Shown piece after piece: positions 62,203-64,000 of a stretch of 64,000 bases of DNA (its first letter is position 1; the number at the start of each line of letters is the position of its first letter). Position numbers and translations under genes: made by a program. The stretch lies in assembly GCA_030248215.1 (NCBI GenBank), contig JASANG010003235.1, positions 1 through 64,000 on the forward strand. The letters are read 5' to 3'. The stretch comes from Enoplolaimus lenunculus. Its lineage: Eukaryota; Nematoda; Enoplea; Enoplida; Thoracostomopsidae. A model generated the notes under the pieces. It was not told the origin of the DNA and searched no databases. It saw only the letters and a program-made list of their open reading frames with translations.

Positions 62203-62261
62203 ACATGGCGAGCTTGTATTTGACACGGCACCTAAAACAAGCCAAGATATCCGTATGCTCC

Positions 62262-62600
62262 AGGGTGCAAGAGGAGATGAAAAATACTGGAACCGGAGGT
62301 TAACAAAACTTGCCGGAGCCGGAGATGAAGCAGGAGGTGAGGTGAAAGTATATAGTTAAAATTATTTTTAATTTGTTAATTTCAGCAAACATCTGCAATG
62401 GTGTGTTAAATCGTTTTGAAGTTACGTTTATTTTTTTACAAAATCTCGGCAACTCTTTTCTTAAAAGAGTGCCAAAAGCTAAAACGAAACGCACCAAACA
62501 GATAAATTTTGTAAAAACTGGAAAATTTCACTACCGGAATTGCTGGAACATCACGCAAAATTCTACAGGATCCGGAGCCAAGCCTCCGGTCGTATTTTGG
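62262..62600. mobile_element. CAGGGTGCAA...CTCCGG element, partial
   Basis: Starts CAGGGTGCAAGAGGAG with GGAACCGGAGG-type runs, and ends near GGAGCCAAGCCTCCGGTCG. The right terminus is not clean. Confidence 0.5.
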
Positions 62601-64000
62601 TATGCACACTACTAGTATATACGATAAACACAGTATATGAATTTTCAAATTGTTGTTCAGACACACATTCTGATGCATAAATAAAGTAGTTGAATTTTTT
62701 ACTGATATAATAATAAAGGTTCAACTTGATTGCTGTCAAATTGAAGTGTTAAATTGCACTTTTCTGCAAAACCAGATACCGTTGGTCTTTTATGAAATTG
62801 AGGCTAATTGCATTTCACAAAATTTGTTTATCTTCCGAGTTGGCTTTTTAAACATTTCCTTGAAACTCAAAAGTCTTGAGCCATAAGTTGTCCCGCCTTA
62901 CGTAAATGTTTTCGTTATAATTTTTGTTAAATATGTGCTATAAAGCGTGTTGTTTTTATTGATGTTGTTATTTATTACTGTCTGGATCGTGCGGGGAGGG
63001 TGGGATGAAGGCACAGGCTGCCGTTCCTAAAATTCTTATTTATTTCTGTCAGGTAGGGTTCCCGTATCGCTCAACCGTCGTTAACAGTTTGCTAATTTTG
63101 CATTAACAACTGAAGTTTTTTTATCATTGTTATATATAGTTTCGGCCTCCATAAATTAAAATTGTGTTGATTTTACTGTTTATTACAACGTAGTGTTGTC
63201 GTTGTTGCTTCTGCAATCTTCTTTACAAAAATCGCCGATTCGCCACCTGGCGCCACATGTAGAATTATGAAATTAGTCGCGCAACACAACACGAACTTGA
63301 CATTTAACGCAGTTCAAAACTGTGCAGTTTTTTCGACTAAAATCAATTGATTAATTTTTAATTTTATCGCTCTTTTTTTTCTAGGTGAACTAATAAACAA
63401 ATATATATTTGAAATTTATTCCAATGTCTAAATGCAGAGTGGCGTGTCGAGAAATCATTTGAATTGGTAAGGGCCGATACTGAAAAGCGAGTAAAAGTAT
63501 TGGGCTTTAACATAAAATTGGGAAATTGTTAACGATTATTCAAGAAGGCAGCGCCAGTACATGAAAAAAATAAAATTTGAGCCGGATGGCTGCGGGGTCC
63601 TCGGTAGTCATCGCGCAGTGCGCCCTTGTGCACGAAAAGTGATTGCAGTAATTGTTGAGCAGAGTTGATTTTTAACGATGACATAAGACGTTATAGTAAG
63701 TATTAATTAATGTCACAGTTTGATTGGCTAATTTAACACATTTTTTGCGCTTTTGGTTTTGGGCAACTGAACAAAAATTTTGCAGTTATATATGAGAAGA
63801 TTCAGTAAGAAACCCATCATAAAATATAATGCAACGCTGGACTGGCTACAAACCTCAGGCTGTGTATTTTTAATAGAAACCGGTCAACCTGGTGGCTGTT
63901 GCCGAAAAATTAATCAAACCTACACAGCTTTCGAACGAGACGAGCGAAAAGCCAGTTTCGTTTTCGAATTAAGCGATCTGCTTCTATATCCAAAACCAAG
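62601..64000. other. Right edge, nothing recognised
   Basis: AT-rich sequence with no open frame, RNA gene or clear transposon end that I can support. Confidence 0.5.

Overview
The window is animal nuclear DNA. It is AT-rich, has GT-AG introns of about 200 to 3,000 bp, and is crowded with short inverted-repeat DNA transposons. Two multi-exon genes can be read with consistent splice phases. On the minus strand is the 5' half of bbs9 (BBSome subunit PTHB1), 11 exons from 9580 down to 525, running off the left edge. On the plus strand is what looks like the whole coding region of an EGFR/ErbB-family receptor tyrosine kinase, 30 exons from 31203 to 59933, 5052 coding nt and about 1683 residues. 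The species cannot be named. The ErbB receptor, a vertebrate-like BBS9 and the intron style point to an invertebrate bilaterian. A tunicate is possible but unproven.

Layout. 1-9580 is bbs9, with introns full of transposon copies. At 9581-10011 a 431-bp gap separates the bbs9 start from a candidate first exon on the plus strand. Candidate exons at 10012, 11302, 12523, 14239 and a terminal exon at 17104-17265 may form one unrecognised gene. 17266-31202 is mostly transposon debris, with one intact tRNA-Ala(TGC) at 19263 and two orphan reading frames. 31203-59933 is egfr: signal peptide, L1, cysteine-rich 1, L2, an enlarged cysteine-rich region, one transmembrane helix, kinase and a long tail with a poly-Asn tract. 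A tRNA-Ala(CGC) lies antisense in its intron 11. 59934-64000 holds the 3' UTR and repeats, with no recognisable gene.

The repeat landscape is rich: a TA-flanked inverted-repeat family of about 440 bp, several hAT-like families (8-bp target duplications, some perfect), a family carrying CCTAAG hexamers (the nematode-telomere hexamer, but inside transposons), GC-rich foldback islands and several tandem repeats. One locus (2417-3188) is a three-level nest of insertions, and its inner composite recurs at 36659.

The most interesting signals are two tandem duplications that copy splice sites of egfr. A perfect 96-bp duplication over the intron 21/exon 22 border gives two identical in-phase acceptors; use of the upstream one would insert 32 residues into the kinase N-lobe. 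An exact 3 x 182-bp array starts at the exon 4 donor and copies that donor twice into the intron. No retrovirus-like or LTR element was recognised.
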